Positions 13,601 through 28,600 of a DNA stretch of 64,000 bases are shown here, one piece after another (position 1 is the stretch's first letter; the number at the start of each line of letters is the position of its first letter). The notes beneath the pieces are model-generated. The model did no database searches and had not been told where the DNA came from. It was given only the letters and a program-made list of their open reading frames with translations. The position numbers were made by a program, and so were the translations under genes. This DNA is from Gari tellinella (Eukaryota > Mollusca > Bivalvia > Cardiida > Psammobiidae): the NCBI GenBank assembly GCA_922989275.2, contig OV277871.1, positions 63,075,848 to 63,139,847 on the forward strand, read 5' to 3'.

Positions 13601-16600
13601 CTGTAGTCTATCTTGGTAATGGCACTCATTTACCCTTTTACTCCATAGATACTCTTTTTTACGCATTTCATTTATTCCTTCAATGAAGAAAATAAGTCCA
13701 TTTTAAACAATAATGAATGTGTAACATATATAAGGAATATTTTCAATATTCTTGCAGATGGTAACTTAAAGCAGGTTAAAAGTAAGTAAAGCAGAATTCA
13801 CCTAAAGGCACATTAAGCCTTTTTACGTCTATTCAAACCCTGAAGAAAATACTTCCAATTTACACAGTAATGAATATATACCACAAGAAATATTTTCTAT
13901 ATCCTAGCAAATCATTGCTTAAAGCAGGCTGAAAGTAAAGCAGAATGTGTCTTAAGGTGCATTCTGCTTTACTTTCAACCTGCTTTAAGTGAACTCCTTT
14001 CTTTAAAACTAGAAACAGGCGCTATGGTGTAGTGGGTTAAGTCCCCTGCTGGAGAAACCATAGGGGGCTAAAGCATTTTGTCTGTCTGTCTGGATGTAAG
14101 TTAGTTTCCAGAGAATTTCTTTAATAAGAGATGACAAATTTGATTGAAACTTGGCATCATGTTGGCTTATGACAATATCTAGTGTGGGAAAACCTCAAGC
14201 CTATGTCATTGTTATTAAATATAAGACATTCACGGTCATATTGTCAATTTGAGCTGATAATTACAGATAGAAATGCTTATTACAAAACAAAATGAAGCAT
14301 ATGAATGCAAGTTGACAATATGATATCTAATGAAAAATTATAGTTGAAATTCAATACTTACTTACCTTATTTCTAAGCCACGTTTTAACTTTGAAATTAT
14401 TATTAGTTTGACTTCAGCAAGTTTGTATTATTGAGTCTTGACTGTATATGCATGTAGTGCAATCATCTAGGTGAAATATCAATAGCAATATTGAAATCCA
14501 GGTCGAATTTTCTTGACAAATACAGATGTTGGCAGAGGACAAAAGTTGTGTGCAGAACTGACTGTAAGCTTGCTTTGTGTCACTCATGTTTTATTTCTTG
14601 AAAATGTTTGTGTGAATACATGTATATGATGTGTATGATATGTATTATTTCTGCTGTTTGTTATTTGCACCAGGAGGAGAGGTTTCTGTTTCCTATCTAC
14701 CCATTCTTCATTGTGTGTGGTGCAGTGACTGTAGATAATATACAGGTAGGCGTACAAGTTGTTACATAAACATATAGTTTCTCACCCTTCTCCTGCTAAA
14801 CATTCATATACAAAACTCAGCCCACTATGAATATCTACATTTATTATATAAAGCTTATTGTTGGGCTTTCTGCGATACTTATACAGTGGAGAATCTGTTA
14901 TTCTTTCCCGTTTAAACGCAAACGTAAAGCACTAAAACGTAGAAAATAACAACTTTTGGACAATTCTGATATTTCATGTTTATCTTGGTGGCAAACAATT
15001 TGGAGCCTGATCAGATGCCGGGTTTGCACTGGAAATAATAGTTTTAGCGTAAACGCGTTTATTGGGAAAGAATAACAGATTCTCCACTGTATATGATGGA
15101 TTGAAAATACCGTATTACCCATGTACCTTGTGTAATGGGGGGAAGTTCGGAACTACTTTCACGCGTCATCCCCCGAAGTGTGACGTATGGGAAATCCCGT
15201 TTATTTATAGTAACGTTTTTGTTTGCTGACCGTGACATTGTGTAGATTCTATGCAAATCTATTATCTTTTAAAGAATATTGTAACTATATTGGGTAGATC
15301 TAGATCTAAATTAACGATCATCAATGCTCATAAGACTCTGAGAGAGCACCACATCTCCTGACAATAAGCTGCGAAGAGTAAGAGCGATGAGAAATAAACA
15401 TACAAATAAATAAAACAAACCCTACAATGAATGTGACAATAATACAGTGGTTGCTGTGTGTGACACTGACACTACAACAAGAGTGAATACCGCTCTGGCA
15501 ACTATAGCCGGTTAAGTTGGATCCTCTTACAGGATTCTCCATACTGTCCATTTGGTAAGCATGTGGGTCTGAATACACGAGCTAGTTACTACCGGGGTAG
15601 ACAGATATTTGTTCCTTGTACATCTGTTGCATTTATGGTGTTTCCAAGCTGTGCAAGAGGCATTATCGTTGGGTTGAAATGTTGGGTAATAACAGCCCCA
15701 TATCAATGAAACACTGTCCAATAAAACAGCATTTACCAGAGACATGAGACCACCTAAAGCCCTGCTAATCACTGCATTCAGTTGTCCTCAGCACAGCACT
15801 AAATTTGCTGTCAACAATAAATGTAGATCTAGATCAATCACTTGAGAGTTGTTCACTTGGTCATGGTCTCATAAATTGATCATCATCCCTTTCATTCGCT
15901 AGTCCCATGTTTTTAGTATCGGGAAAAACTGTTTACTGCCTGAATTAGCAAACAAAACGTTGTGCACTCTATATCTATGAGTGAATCTGTCAATCAATAT
16001 TTTCTGTCAAGGTAGGTGACGTCATGGATTGTTGAATTACATCATAATTTTCTACACCCAAATAAATTTATTTCAGGTCAATGACTCGGTTTACGGACGT
16101 TTAAAATGATATTAACCTATTTTTTTTGGTTAAATAAGATATGGTGATATATTACTAACCTAAAATGTGTATTACAAACTTGTTTTAAATGAATAATTGA
16201 AAAGATGATCGATTTATTGACAAAAATCGTGTAAGTTAGACAAATAGATGATTCTATATTTTATGTATAAATATAATACTTTGCTAGCGTAATTTCTACA
16301 TTAGGCTCATAAATTCATAATTATACAAATGGATTGGATCCAGACGAGACGCCTTGTTAAAGGGCTTTTAGAAATGAATTATAGTTATTAGAAGAAAAAC
16401 AAACTTTTTACGGCGAAATATGTGAACAGTCGTTACACATACAACTTATTGATGCGAGTTGACCCTTAAAATGCACTGCAGCAGGGTATAGAGCGTGACA
16501 TGAATGTGGTTTGAATGATATCATCATCAGGTCGTCCGCAGACGGACACGTTGCCGGCACCTCCAATCTTTCCTTTCTGTCATGCATTGTGCCAGTTCCT

Positions 16601-19600
16601 CTGGGGTTGCTGCTCCTGCATCCTGCATCGGGACATTAACCATGGTTAAGCCTGGATGCCCTCGCTTCCGTTTCCCATGTTTAGGGGTCCACAGCACCAC
16701 ATTACTAGCTGGCAGCTCCTTGTGTCTGTAGCAGTGGCCGGCTTGCCCCATTCTTCGGCAGCCAATCTTGTCTGTCACTCTAGGAATGTCCTGATAGAGG
16801 GTGTCATTCTTGATGTGCTGGCCTGGGTTGATGCTCAGAACTTGTCTTAGCATCTTGGTGTAGCAGCCATCAAGGGACTTCTGGAGTTGAGAAGTGACTG
16901 TCCAGCATTCAGAGCCATATAGAAATACAGACTCGACTTTTGCGAAGAAGAAGCTAAGCTTTGTATTGCGAGACATTTGTGAGCTTCAAACTGCTTTCAT
17001 CCCATTTAGAGCTCTCCATGCAAGGGCTTTCCTAACCTTGATGTCTTTCTCAGAGGTATTTACCCATGAACCCAAGTATTTAAAGTCATGAACCTCTTTG
17101 AGAGTTGAACCTCCAATGGTGGTCAAGGGGGCGTGATCTTGTGGTTGGCAGAAGGTAATTACTTCAGTCTTCTTGGCATTGAGTGTCAGGCCAACTTTTG
17201 CACACTCTGTCTCTACCCTGGTTAAAAGCTCCTGTGCTTGGTGTGTGCTATTTGAGAGAAGACCTATGTCATCTGCAAAGTCTAGATCTGTAAGGACGAC
17301 CTCAGGTGTTCTTGATGATCTGCGGGGTGTAATAGTCAGTCATAGGTCCACTTCTCTTCCTTGGATTGCTTGTCTAAGAGCATAATCAAGCACAATGATG
17401 AAAAGGTAGGGTGCTAGGGTGTCTCCTTGTAGCACTCCTGCTGTGACCTCAAATTCATTGCTGTCGCTGTCTGGTGTTACGACCTTGGCTCTTGTATTGG
17501 AGTACATTGACTCCATAGCACACAGCAGGTTCGGTGGAATGTCATACGCCCTAAGTATTTTCATCATTTTGCCTCGATGAATGGAGTCAAAGGCCTTTTT
17601 AAAGTCTATGAAACACAGTACAGCTGGTAAGTTGTTTCTTTTTTAGCTCGCCTATTCGGAGAATGGGGGGGCTTATGGAATCACCCCGGCGTCGGCGTTG
17701 GTTTTTCATGGTTAAAGTTTTGGGGTAAGTGTTGTTATGCACGAATACATCATGAAATATTTGCATTAGGAAGCTGATATTTGGATTGGAGGTGTCCTGT
17801 GGGTTGGACATTGATTTTGTGTAGTTAAAATTAAAAAAAAAGTTTAAATTTAGTCAAAATTTCACCTTTTGTGGACTTAGGTTTTTCGGCTGATTTCTCA
17901 TGGTTAAAGTTTTGGGGTAAGTGTTGTTATGCACTAATACTACATGAAATATTTGTATTAGGAAGCTGATATTTGGAATGGAGGTGCCCTGTGGGTTGAA
18001 CATTGATGTTATGTAGTTAGAATTAAAAAAAAAGTTTAAATTTAGTCAAAATTTTACCTTTTGTGGACTTAGGTTTTTCGCCTGATTTCTCATGGTTAAA
18101 GTTTTGGGGTAAGTGTTGTTATGCACTAATACTACATGAAATATTTGTATTAGAAAGCTGATATTTGGATTGGAGGTGCCCTGTGGGTTGAACATTGATG
18201 TTTCGTAGTTTGAATTTAAAAAAAAGTTTAAATTTAGTCAAAATTTTACATATTGTGGACTTAGGTTTTTCGGCTGATTTCTCATGGTTAAAGATTTGGG
18301 GTAAGTGTTGTGATGCTCTAATACTACTTGAAATAATTGTATTAAGAAGCTGATATTGGGAATCAAGGTGCTCTGTGGGTTGAACATTGATGTTACGTAG
18401 TTAAAATTTAAAAAAAAGTTAAAATTTAGTCAAAATTTCACCTGTTTATGACTTAGGTTTTTCGGCTGATTTCTCATGGTTAAAGTTTTGGGGTAAGAGT
18501 TCTAATACTACATGAAATATTTGTATTAGGAAGCTGATATTTGGAATGGAGGTGCCCTTGGGTTGAACATTGAAGTTGCGTAGTTATTTTTTTTTAAAAA
18601 GTTTAAATTTAGTCAAAATTACACCTTTTGTGGACTTTGGGGCTGAAATTTCAAAGTTAGTTAAGGAGTAAGTGTTGGAATGCACTTATACTACATGTCA
18701 TATTTGCATTAGGAAGTTGATATTTTGAATGGAGGTTCCCTGTGGCTTGAATATCAATGTACTGATACACTTTTCTTTTGATAGTTACCTATTTAAGAAA
18801 GGTTTAATTAGGCGAGCTTTGCTGTTCTCCGACAGCTCTTGTTCTTCTTCTATGATCCGCCTCAGTGCTAGGATCTGGGCAGCTGTAGTGCGTTTCTCCC
18901 GAAAGCCGTTCTGATTCTCCCTCAAGTGGGGGTCTATGGCTGTCTGTATTCTGTTCAGGATCATTTTGTTTCTCATCTTTGCTGTTACACAAGATAGGCT
19001 GATACCCCTGTAGTTGTCTGACTTTGAGAGATCTCCTTGAGAAATAAGTAGCAAACCGATTGGATCCATGTTAGACGCCGAGTTCCTCAGTCGCTGTTCT
19101 GGGTCTAATCTGTCTGCATAAGCCTAACAGTCGTGAAAAGTAAGTCAGTATTAATTCTAGTGAAAAGATCTTTACATATGAATCAAGCAAGATTTAAATA
19201 TGTGAATGGATTTTTAATTTAATAATTATACGTGTGTTAACCCATTTAACACTAGTGTCTACTAAAGTGTATACCCTCCGTGGTGAGACGTCGCGTTACA
19301 CGGTGTCACATTATGGTCTGCACTGTTTGCTATGTAATCTTGATATGAATTTCGAACATCCAAACAGTTAGGATCCTGATCAGACGCTGATTTTCTCGGC
19401 GTCGGGGTATTATCCAGGCTGTCTGTAACTTTTTAGCTCAACTGAGCACAAAGTGCTCAAGGTGAGTTATTGTGATCGGTTGCCGTCCGTCGTACGTCCG
19501 TGTCAGTGTCCGTGTCGTCTGTTCACAATTTGTTTCAAATAACTTCTTCTCTGAAACAAATGGCCCAATTTTAACCAAACTTGGTCAGATACAATCTGTA

Positions 19601-22600
19601 GTTGTGAGCTTCAAAAAGTGTTAAAAAAAGGTGGGTGGGGCAATCGGTCTTGTTGCCATATGGCAACCATGCACAATATCTAAAAAAATCTTCTACTCAA
19701 AAACGACTGGTCCGATTTCAATTTGGTTTTCACCAAAATGTTTCTCAATTGATATACTTTCAAAAGTGTTCAAAGAATTTTGATCCGTCAAAAAACATGG
19801 CCGCCAGAGGGCGTGGTCATTTTCCGTATTTACGTAATATTGACAACTAAAGTCAAAATTTTAAACATCTTCTTGTCAATAACGATAAGTCCTAGGACAA
19901 CCAAATTTCACATGTAGCATCATGTTGTGAACCTTTAGCAAGATTGTTCAGATAATGACCCCCGGGTCAAAAATGGCTCCGCCCCGGGGCTTATCAGCTT
20001 TTCATAGGAAAACCTTTAAAAATCTTCTTCTCTAAAACTGTATGGCCTAGACCTTTTATATTTGGCATGTAGTTTTGCCTTATGGACCTCTACTAAGATT
20101 GTTCAAATCATGACCCCAGGGTAAAAAATGGCCCCGCCCCGGGGCTTATCAGTTTTACATAGACTTATATAGGAAAAATCTTCTTCTCTGAAACCTTAGG
20201 GCCCATACCTTTTATATTTGGCATCTAGCTTTGCCTTATGGTCCTCTACCAAGATTGTTCAAATCATGACCCCAGGGTAAAAAATGGCCCCGCCCCGGGG
20301 CTTATCAGTTTTACATAGACTTATATAGGAATAAATCTTTAAAACTCTTCTTCTCTAAAATCCTAATTCCAGACCTTTTATATTTGGCATCTAGCTTTGC
20401 CTTATGGTCCTCTACCAAGATTGTTCAAATCATGATCCCTGGATAAAAAATGGCCCCGTCCCGGGGCTTATAAGTTTAACAAAGACTAATGTAGTAAAAC
20501 CTTTAAAAATCTTCTTCTATGAAACTGTAAGGCCCATACCTTTTATATTTGGCATCTAGCTTTGCCTTTTGGTCCTCTACCAAGATTGTTCAAATCATGA
20601 CCCCAGGGTCAAAAATGGCGCCGCCCCGGGGCTTATCAGTTTTACATAGACTTCTACAGGAAAATCTAATTCCGAGTTGTTTCAGTTTCATGCAACAGTC
20701 CACATACATGCAATTACAAACTTCATTATGCATCGAGTATAACACAATAGTTCCTCAGGTGAGCGATTTAGGGCCACATGCGGCTCTTGTATTTCATCCT
20801 GGGTACCTAACGCAGTGAAGTGGTTAAATATCATATATATATATATACGTGCTAAAACATTCATACAGTGAGGTTACACGGAATAATATATATAACTATA
20901 TTTGAGATAATATATAGCTATGGTATTGTTGGCTTCTTATGTTTGATGCGAAGTAAATATATTTAGCGATATTGGATACACAAAGGTATACGGTATATTA
21001 ACACCATTATCTACCATATGCGCACGTGCAAAGTGTGTCGCCAGTGATTGACACGCGAAACATTGTTTGATCGCATTAAAGGTGTGATTCATCTTTGGCT
21101 TGTTGCAATAGCCCCTTGAAGCCGTACGGCCAATCACACTTTACTTTCACGACAATGTATATATATCTGCTTTATGCATGGCAAAAGTAATGCAAAAACT
21201 CTACGTTACATGTTTCAAGCATTAAGCAATACATGTGTATATTTAATCGGCACGTGCCTGTATACGACACAGCAGGAGAGTTTGATCTGATCAGGATGCA
21301 TAAAGGAGCGTCAAACAGTTTGAAACCTGATCAGATGCCGAGTTACACAATAATGACACATTTTTATTCAAGGGGGTTTATTCATTCCTTAAAGAAAATT
21401 TCATTCTAAAGTTAGGAAATCATCAGGAATGCAATAAATTCGATTGCTGGTGCTGTTTTAATCGATCGTTGACTCGGCACGTGCCGGTATACAGAACAGA
21501 ACAGAACATTATTCACTCAGTCATACAAAGTACGAAACAAGAGGTTGATACAGTACGGTCACCCAATGATAATGTACGGTGATCTTGAAAGACAATGTAT
21601 ATCTGCTTTTAAAATGCAGGGCAAAAGTATTGCAAACATTCTCCTAGGAGTTTTCAATGTTACATTTGTCATGCGTTAAGCAGTACACTTCTATAGGCAT
21701 GTCGATTTATTATGTGGGTGCTTTAATTAGTCGCTTATTTTAACACAGATTTTACTGTTTCGGCACGTGCCTGCATATGGCACTGCAGGAGAGTCTGATC
21801 AGGATGCAAAAAACCTTTCTACCCGATCTAAGGCAGCGATTGGGTTGTTGAACAGTTTGTAACCTGATCAGATGCAGAGTTACACAATGATGACAAACAC
21901 ATTTTATTCAAGGGGGAGGGGGTTAATTCATTCCTTAAAGCGACTCGCAACCAGATGGTGCATTAAAAAAAGTAATTTGTAAATATGTGTCAAACGCTTA
22001 TATAAATGGTAAAGAATTAGTTTAGGATAAGAAATTCTGTTTAAAAAAAATGTATTTCAATAAAAAAAAATATTAGTCTCTGGTGGGATTCGAACCCGGG
22101 GCCCCGGCATTGGCGGACAGAAGGCAAAATAGGGGAAACCGCTTAGACCAATGGACCACGGAACTATCCGTTTATCTCGGATCGATTTAACGTATTTCAA
22201 TGTGTAGCTATCGAAAGTGCATACAACTTCGTAATTCGGCTCGTGTTTATGTCTAAGCCCGTGTAGAGAAGCAACAACAACAACTATACCGTCTACTAGT
22301 CGGTATAGAAAAACGATGGAAAATATCTAAAAAAATGATAAATATATCTTAAATATATCCATAAACTCATAATATAATACTTATAAATTGATATAAATGC
22401 CTACATGTAGTAGATTCAACTCGTTTTGCGACGTGACCACATCTCAAAAGTTTTGTTGGGTGAATAGTCGATTTTGAGCGGTATGGTTATGATCGGTATT
22501 AATGTATATTTGGTCGATTTTTTTTACTCCAAATGATAAATATAACTTAAATATATCCATAAACTCATAATATAATACTTATAAATTGATATAAATGCCT

Positions 22601-25600
22601 ATATGTAGTAGATTTAACTCATATTTGGTTTTATTGGTATATGTTGGTTACTATTGGTGTCTATTGGGTTTTGTGGGGTGAATCGACGGACCCAAAAGGT
22701 GCGGGGTAGCGAAACGTCTGGTAACCAATGACTCAATGTCAACACACACGAATGGCTATCAAAAATCTATATCTAACCCATTACCCAATAGCTTGTTTCT
22801 AGTTTTCTAGCAACAAAACCTGGCAATGCGTCATTAATTATGCAGCCGCCTATCTCTGCGAACAGCACCCTGACAAACTCCAACCAACCTCATCTCAATA
22901 GTTTTCAAAGAAAATCTCACAAAATATTTCTAAATCACATTTCAACATTTGGTCCAAACGTCTGATTTATATTTCAAAGAAGAACCAATTCTGTCAGTTA
23001 GATCAGAGGTTTTCAAAACGTTCACAAATTCACAAAACTGCACCTTAGATCTAGATCTAGTACAGTAGACTAATCTACTGTTGATATTAAAAGCTAATCC
23101 AGCTAGCCGAGTTGATAGCTCTCCAAATCGAGAAACGTTGCAGGATCTTACCTATTACTGTCACATATCTATAATGAAATCGATTAGAGTCCATGGCATA
23201 CGCTCCAATCAAATGTTACTGTTATTCCAAACACTTTAATTCCCCGTTGTTTTGCTGAATCGATACAATAAGCCTGCCGCCATTTAAAAAATTCCGTTGA
23301 TTTTTCTATGCAGTTTTATATGCACATATTCATGCGCATTGTGTAAAGGACTGTTTTCACTACAGGGGCATAGAAAATAGCTCGAAACATTTCTATCGTT
23401 TTTAATTTTATTATTATTAGAAGAGGTATTATAATAAAAGGAACATTACTATACTTTGCATATCTTATGCACCGGATCACTTGAGTTGTGTGTGTAAAGG
23501 CTATATCCAACTCGACCTTCGGTCTAGTTGGATATAGCCTTTACACACACAACTCCAGTGATCCGTTCCATAAGATATGCAAAGTATAGTAATATTCCGT
23601 TTGTATTATCTAAACTATTACATTTGCTAATGCAACATGGAAAATTTCCCAAGAAATAATGCACTCATGTCAGACAGATCCTAAGTCACATTTTATCAAT
23701 AATGATAATGATAACAAGAGTCAGGGTTCCAGATAAGGGGAGTATTTCAAAAACTAAGATCATTATTTCTGCTTTAAACCCTATGGTGTCACTACTCATT
23801 AGAATCATCTCGAAGAGACGATTCCAATGAGTAGTGACCCCATAGGATTTGGTGCTGTAATGTTGGAATTTGTTCAGATACTCCCTCTTATCTGTGAGAC
23901 TACTTATTAAGGCAAGCCCAATCATCCATGTAGGTCTCATTGTCCTCCATAATCTGTTTCTAGTATTGAAGATAGGAGAATGCCCTCTTAGGCCTGCTTT
24001 AAGCTTCCATCTGTTAGAATCTAGTAATGTTTCTTATGATACATGTACATATTCATGACTGTATAAATTGGAACTTGAGTAGAGGAATAAATTAAAAGTG
24101 TAAAAATGTGTATCTTTGGGGTAATGGGTTAAGACAGATGGCTGCTTTATATAGCTACTGAAAAGATGTAAGACATTTTTACAGCGTATTTTATCTTGGC
24201 AGAGCAGTCATTTCTATGAGGAAAACATCAATGACATTTCCAGCAGGGTTCAAGATAAAGAGAGTATTTCAAAAACTAAAATCTTCATGTCTGCATCAAA
24301 CGCTATGGTGTCACTGCTCCTTAGAATTGTCTCAATGAGACGGTTCTAATGAGTAGTAACACCATAGGGTTGGTGCAGACATGGAGGAGAAAATGTTTGG
24401 AAACAAAATCTAGTTTACTACCTCTTATTTGGAGCCTTGCTCTTGGAAGGAAGTGATTTTAGCATTACCCATTGACCGCTAGTGCACCTGTGGAGATTTC
24501 ATTTTACCTATGTGTTCATTTCCCCTATGTATTCATTTCCCCTATGCAAACAGTATAGACTCACTATAGGGGTCCTAAAGGGTCCCTCTATGTCAGGATC
24601 TGCATTGTTTGTATCTTTGCAAGATATTGCGAAAAACCCATAAATGGTAAAAGTGGACTAGACTTATTAACCCATTTCCCCATAGATACACCATTTTATC
24701 ACATAATTTGGAGTCTGGGAGTTGCATAAAGCGGTTACAAGTATAAATATCGTAATCCACTAGTGGAATATCGTTTTTTGGGCTCCGGCCTAACTTGTTC
24801 GTCCATAAGCGCTGCATGTAGCGGGGTGCCAAATGACGTCATTTACCATGACGTTAACGTAAACAACGTAACGTTTGGCGGAAAATCTATATAGCGGAGG
24901 GTCTACAAACGGTTTATGGTCTCAACGTCCCAATACCTCAACGTACCAGACGGAACGTCCCTATTATCTGGATGGAACGTCCCACTTTATTGAAATTATA
25001 GAAAATCAGTTTTATTTATACTATTTTTGTATAATTTATTGTTTTTGAGATTATTCACGATATATAATCTGATTGATTTAGGATATCTGTTATTACAAAA
25101 ATGAACACCCGATCGTAGAAAAAATTGCAAACAGTACACTCCGACGGCCGTGACGGCAGCTAAAGCTAATCTCCTGATAATTTTTTCAAACAGTTTCATC
25201 CAGATTAGAGACCAACTCAATTCTCATCATATATTCCAAACTGTTTGTAAATTGGATATTAATAAAGTCACATATAGAGGATATATTGATTTAAGCAGGC
25301 GTCATATTTAGCAGAATTCATTTTCTTTGTTTTCATCGACGGGCGACTCGAAATGCAGAGAACACCACAGGAAAAGGGTTTTATGTTGTAATAGCGTATT
25401 TAAAGGTATCTGTGCACCAGTTTATAAGTCATATATGAATTCCCGCTCAAAAAGATACTTTTATTGTCCAAAAATCGGCGACGATATGAAAAATGCCGAT
25501 CCTACCTAACCTTCGTAAACACCAACTAAAATAAGTTTGATGTACTAATATCGTATTTAAAGGCATATATATATTGTTTAAATAACTGTGTCGACACCCC

Positions 25601-28600
25601 TGTTAAAAAAGGTGACTTTTCTTGGTTTACCGTGAATCGCCGATAATTTGAAAATACCCACCTTCCTTAACCTATTCATCCTTGAATGGACAATTCCAGT
25701 TTCCAGCTAAGTTTTGTCCATTAATGACTATTTAGGATTGAATAAGACAATATATTGCAAACTGACATACGAGCAGACATTGGGCAGAGGAGCCCTCTGA
25801 TCAGGTACCTCACTGTATTCGTATGACATGTGTACTCTTCATATGTACATTATTTGTTAATGACGAGTATACTCGTCGTTAGGGCTGAATGTATAAACCT
25901 ACGAAAAACGCCCCGAGTTCCCCATTTAAAATAGGGGTTATGCATTAATTCTATTTTTGGACTTTTTGCGACACTCCGATACCGAATACAACATTTAAAA
26001 TAGGTTTAAGATATAGTCTTGAAACTTATTATATCAATTAAAATTTATAGTATGAACTATGGTCGAACATTGACGACCATATAAAAGTGCCGAGTATCCC
26101 GGACATACGAAAACAAAAGCCGAAATCATCATTTAATATGTACATAATATGAGCCCGTTCCCTTGTGAATATTCTTTCCAGACTCCACCCACTATGAATA
26201 ATTAACTAAATTTCCACTCTGTTATAATTAACAATCGTTTTTGCTAAACAGTTGTGACAACTCTGATCTATGATAACTCTATAGACATGTATAGTATGCC
26301 CTGACCTGTCTGCTCTGTTTGCAGAGGCGTTAAAAGGCTCATTTGGGAAAGGGGTAAAAGACCTACAAATTGGTGTTAAAACAAAAATCCCATTCAAAAT
26401 GATTCTTTTATTTGATTAAATGCGGCTACACTTAAAACTGAATTCTCAATCTGCCGTTAAATTCGAAAAATATCATTTATGAAATTTAACTTGGTACTTT
26501 TATATTGACACCGATTTTAACAGTCCACAAAGGCATCTTTTTGAAACTTGACTGAAATTAGTCGCAGGTTCGAAAACACATGTACTTTCAAAGAAATCGT
26601 AATATCAGTAAAACTTACACATACAGTGAAGAAGACGTTATTCTTTCACGTTTAAACGCAAACGAAATGCAATTGCAATAAAATGTAGGAAATGACAACT
26701 AGTGGTCAATTCTGAATATTTATTTTAATCTGAGTGGCAAACATTAAGGAGCCTGATCAGACGCCGGGTTACTCTCCAAAATGTTTGCAATTTCAATAAT
26801 AAGTTTTAGCAAAAATGCGTTTATTTGGAAAGAATAATATGTTCTCCACTATAATTACCTAACAAATCAATAGTCCAGTCAATATTATCTGTAACAAAAC
26901 TGATTCGACTCATGCACACAAACACGTTTGGGACGGGTGATTGACAGGACCAGGTCTTTTGAAGTTATAACGACACAGCTTCTTACAGGTTAACCGCTTT
27001 CTGATGACATGTACTGTTTCATCTGTTTCTGCAGACTTTATTTTCGGCAGTCGGCTCCACTTCAAAGTCTTTGATGTTGCCGCGCAGAGGGCGATTTTTT
27101 TTGTTTTTAAAAAGGGACCACCTGATGAGAAGAATCACCAGTCAAATTATCAGAACACACTGTTTAAATGTTATTTAAAAAAAATTGTAATAGTTATGCA
27201 ACCATGCAAACCTGGCCTATTAAACTACCGCTGTACCCAGACCATTTAGCCTTATCTATTTTGTTAAGTAAACAGTGTAGACACTGCTCAGATGAATCCT
27301 TCACGAGTTCTTTGACCAGAATCTGCACTATTTGATGCCCCCGGTATCTATAAATGCGAATGCGTATAGCGTTGTCCTGTCCGTGTGTCCGTCCGTTAAG
27401 TAGACTTTACCGTTTCCTCCAGCATCAATACCACTTACTCAAATCCCTAGATACTTATACAGTTGTTCAGGGCTCCAGATAAGGGGGTATTTCAAAAACT
27501 AAAATCTTTATTTCTCAATTAAACCCTATCGTTTCACTACTCATTAGAATCGTCTCCATAGGATTTGGTGGTAAAATGAGTAAGAAAGTGCTGGATTTGT
27601 TCAATTTACCCCCTCTTATCTGGAGTCCTGGTTGTTGTCTTTAAGTTGTTTTACGGGTAAAATATTTAACCCTCATCATGTTTTAAAGTGCGACTTATCT
27701 AATAATTACAAACAGGTTGTTTCCAGATCTGGATCCAAACTATTTGTCACTCATTTCAACTTTTCTTCTTTTTCAAATGCATGAAAACTAGTTTTCAGCT
27801 TATCAGACAATATGTTTAAAAAAGACGACAATTCAGCATGAACACGTTAAAAACTCTTTGATCAAATCTTCAAAGTTAGCCGACTTCGCTTCCCCGCTCA
27901 AAATATTCAACTCTCAAGTAGAGTTTGTTGTTTTCTAAAAGTGATTGACAGCGGATTTTACTAATAATTACACCTTTTGGGAGCATGAAACTTTTTAGGG
28001 TCCAGATGTGAAATTAACAAATGGATAACGTTTCTAAATCTTCGAGTTACGATGTTCGTATGTATGTAATGAGTTTACACGCAGTGATCTGTGAATGATT
28101 TTCTGGAATTTTACGAAAAATGCTGAAGATAAAAAATAAACTTGGCGAAAACAAAACACTTTTCATGGGAGTATAATTATAAGGTAAATCGTTAATTTCA
28201 TTCAACTGTCATATATAAACCAATAATTTGCTGTCTAATTATGATCTATTATGATATCAATATCTTTTTTTTTATAATGGCAATTTCGAATTGGAATTGA
28301 ACGTTTGCTAATAAATGAAACAAGTTGGAAGTTGGTTTCTGTGTGAATCAATCAGACATTTAAAAACGTTAAGAAAAGTTAAGAAAGTCGCAAACATTTG
28401 AACAATTTATCAAAGCGTGCCGATGTTCACACCCTCGCGAAAAATATGCTATGCGATTATCAGCGCGTGCCGAATACACAGTCAGTGGCATATTAGATTT
28501 GACACGTGTATTTGTTACGCCTCTCGTCTGCAACTTTTCCCTTTCATGTATGCCGACATTTCAAAGAGTATAATCGTAGACATGAAACATATACACAGTG

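Noticed and set aside
16656..17385. Plus-strand open frames of 62-70 codons
   Set aside because: They are antisense to the LINE reverse transcriptase.
22078..22175. Functional tRNA gene on the minus strand
   Set aside because: A- and B-box-like sequences are present, but the acceptor and T stems do not pair and the anticodon arm is abnormal.
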